Origin: Pontibacter sp. G13 | Lineage (GTDB): Bacteria > Bacteroidota > Bacteroidia > J057 | Assembly: GCF_031851795.1 (NCBI RefSeq) | Contig: NZ_CP134696.1 | Span: 4,608,501-4,672,500 of the forward strand | Length of the DNA stretch: 64,000 bases | Direction of reading: 5' to 3' | Part shown: piece after piece, positions 63,280 to 64,000 of the stretch | Layout of the letters: every line of letters starts with the position of its first letter | How positions within the stretch are numbered: position 1 is the stretch's first letter | The notes under the pieces: model-generated | What the model saw: only the letters and a program-made list of their open reading frames with translations | Databases searched by the model: none | Told to the model about the DNA's origin: nothing | Translations under genes and position numbers: made by a program

Positions 63280-63666
63280 ATGGCAAGTGATGGCGCAAGC
63301 GCACGCAAAGAAATATATCGCACGGCATTGATTTTGACGGCGTTGACGATCTTGGAATTTATCATCGCCTTTACCTGGGAATCCATTGGTGGGGCTATCG
63401 GGATCTCCGCTGAGACCGCCAAGACGATGACCGTGCTGTTGTACTTCATCCTCACTATCTTCAAGGCTTTCTACATCGTAGCGGTGTTTATGCACTTGAA
63501 AAATGAGGTGAAGCAGCTGATGTTGACGATTTTGCTTCCGTTTCTGTTTATCATCTGGTTGATCATCGGTTTGGTGATCGAAGGTGATTACTGGGGTGGG
63601 CAGTCTCAAGCCGAAGATTTGGCTGCTGCACACCAGACGGAGCAGGTGTTGGGAGACCTTTCCTAA
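63280..63666 (+). CDS. Cytochrome oxidase subunit IV (prokaryotic type)
   Basis: 128 residues with three membrane helices (about 15-35, 48-68, 82-105), including LTILEFIIAFTW, FILTIFKAFYIVAVFMHLKNE and LLPFLFIIWLIIGLVIEG. The KAFYIVAVFMHLK segment is the signature of prokaryotic COX4-type subunits. It lacks cofactors and probably supports assembly. The Sco-like gene follows after 18 bp. Confidence 0.9.
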   Translation: MASDGASARKEIYRTALILTALTILEFIIAFTWESIGGAIGISAETAKTMTVLLYFILTIFKAFYIVAVFMHLKNEVKQLMLTILLPFLFIIWLIIGLVIEGDYWGGQSQAEDLAAAHQTEQVLGDLS

Positions 63667-63684
63667 GCATCTAACGGTTTACAT

Positions 63685-64000
63685 ATGACTAGACAGGGAA
63701 ATATTGCTCGGTGGATGGTGATGGCGGTTCTAGTGGTACCCATTATGTTGTATCTCTATCTCCGCTTTGGCGCCGACCACAAATTTGACCGAGTACCCTT
63801 TCAGTATGAAATTACCACAAATGGGGATTCTGCGATTCGCAGACTCCCCGTTTTTAGTATGGTGAGTACTGATGGGGATACCATTACCGATGAAGACCTC
63901 AAAGGCAATATCTGCTTCATCATGTTCGCGTCGGGAGAGCCTGACCCAGAAAACAAGGTGATGGTCATGCACGGTTTGTTGAAGCGACTCTATGACAATG
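63685..64000 (+). CDS. Sco-like protein lacking CxxxC, 3'-truncated by window end
   Basis: The first 105 residues are visible. One N-terminal membrane anchor (WMVMAVLVVPIMLYLYLRFG) is followed by a thioredoxin-like start: RLPVFSMVSTDGDTITDEDL, then KGNICFIMFASGEPDPEN. In Sco proteins, which deliver copper to the CuA site of CoxB, the last stretch normally reads like FFFTSCPTICP with the Cu-binding CxxxC. Here ASGEPDPE stands there, so both cysteines are missing. The position at the end of the oxidase operon fits a Sco gene. The copper His, if any, would lie beyond the window. Call rests on the operon, the fold start and the anchor. Confidence 0.65.
   Translation, partial: MTRQGNIARWMVMAVLVVPIMLYLYLRFGADHKFDRVPFQYEITTNGDSAIRRLPVFSMVSTDGDTITDEDLKGNICFIMFASGEPDPENKVMVMHGLLKRLYDN

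Overview
The window is a chromosomal segment of a member of the Bacteroidota. The evidence is a type IX secretion (T9SS) tail on at least four proteins, promoter boxes of the TTG-N19-TAnnTTTG type, an alternative complex III (ACIII) plus cytochrome oxidase operon, a YpdA-type bacillithiol-linked reductase, and a TonB receptor with an N-terminal carboxypeptidase-like domain. Two sulfatases and several glycoside hydrolases suggest a marine, polysaccharide-degrading lifestyle. I cannot place it below phylum with confidence; a Saprospiria-like or Cytophagia-like organism would fit.

Layout. Bases 1-13200 are a carbohydrate locus: a 5'-truncated unknown gene, a minus-strand run (GH3 enzyme, DUF5060/DUF4038-type barrel enzyme, lipoprotein sulfatase), a T9SS-secreted carbohydrate-binding protein, and divergently a second sulfatase and a GH2 enzyme. 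Bases 13600-19900 are housekeeping: rpoN, nfu-lipB (Fe-S carrier and octanoyltransferase), a small TPR protein, etfBA, and a DUF151 nuclease-like protein. Bases 19900-21110 hold a four-unit 155-bp tandem array and two copies of a dispersed intergenic repeat. Then come a K+ channel gene, tRNA-Ala(GGC), a toxin-antitoxin-like pair with a palindrome over the toxin start codon, and a VOC protein. Bases 24474-40350 carry three giant paralogous PKD-repeat surface proteins with a shared Cys-rich head and C-terminal T9SS sorting tails. Bases 41007-47381 hold a SRAP/HMCES-like protein without its catalytic cysteine, a TonB receptor with a downstream three-repeat lipoprotein, and ypdA. From 47940 to the window end runs a respiratory operon: actABCDEF, coxB, coxA, ctaA, ctaB, two subunit III genes, a subunit IV gene and a Sco-like gene cut by the window end.

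How the genes work together. ACIII takes electrons from quinol to c-type heme and hands them to the adjacent A1-type oxidase, while ctaB and ctaA make its heme A. EtfBA feeds electrons towards the quinone pool. Nfu probably supplies Fe-S clusters for lipoyl synthesis, with LipB loading the octanoyl group. Sulfatases and hydrolases would desulfate and trim an algal-type polysaccharide.

Most unusual points: a dispersed repeat family (six copies) confined to the four large convergent intergenic gaps; the 155-bp tandem array bounded by perfect 17-bp inverted ends; the SRAP homologue missing Cys2 and two other active-site residues; the Sco-like protein without CxxxC; three separate His-rich segments in one respiratory operon; and the toxin-antitoxin-like pair.
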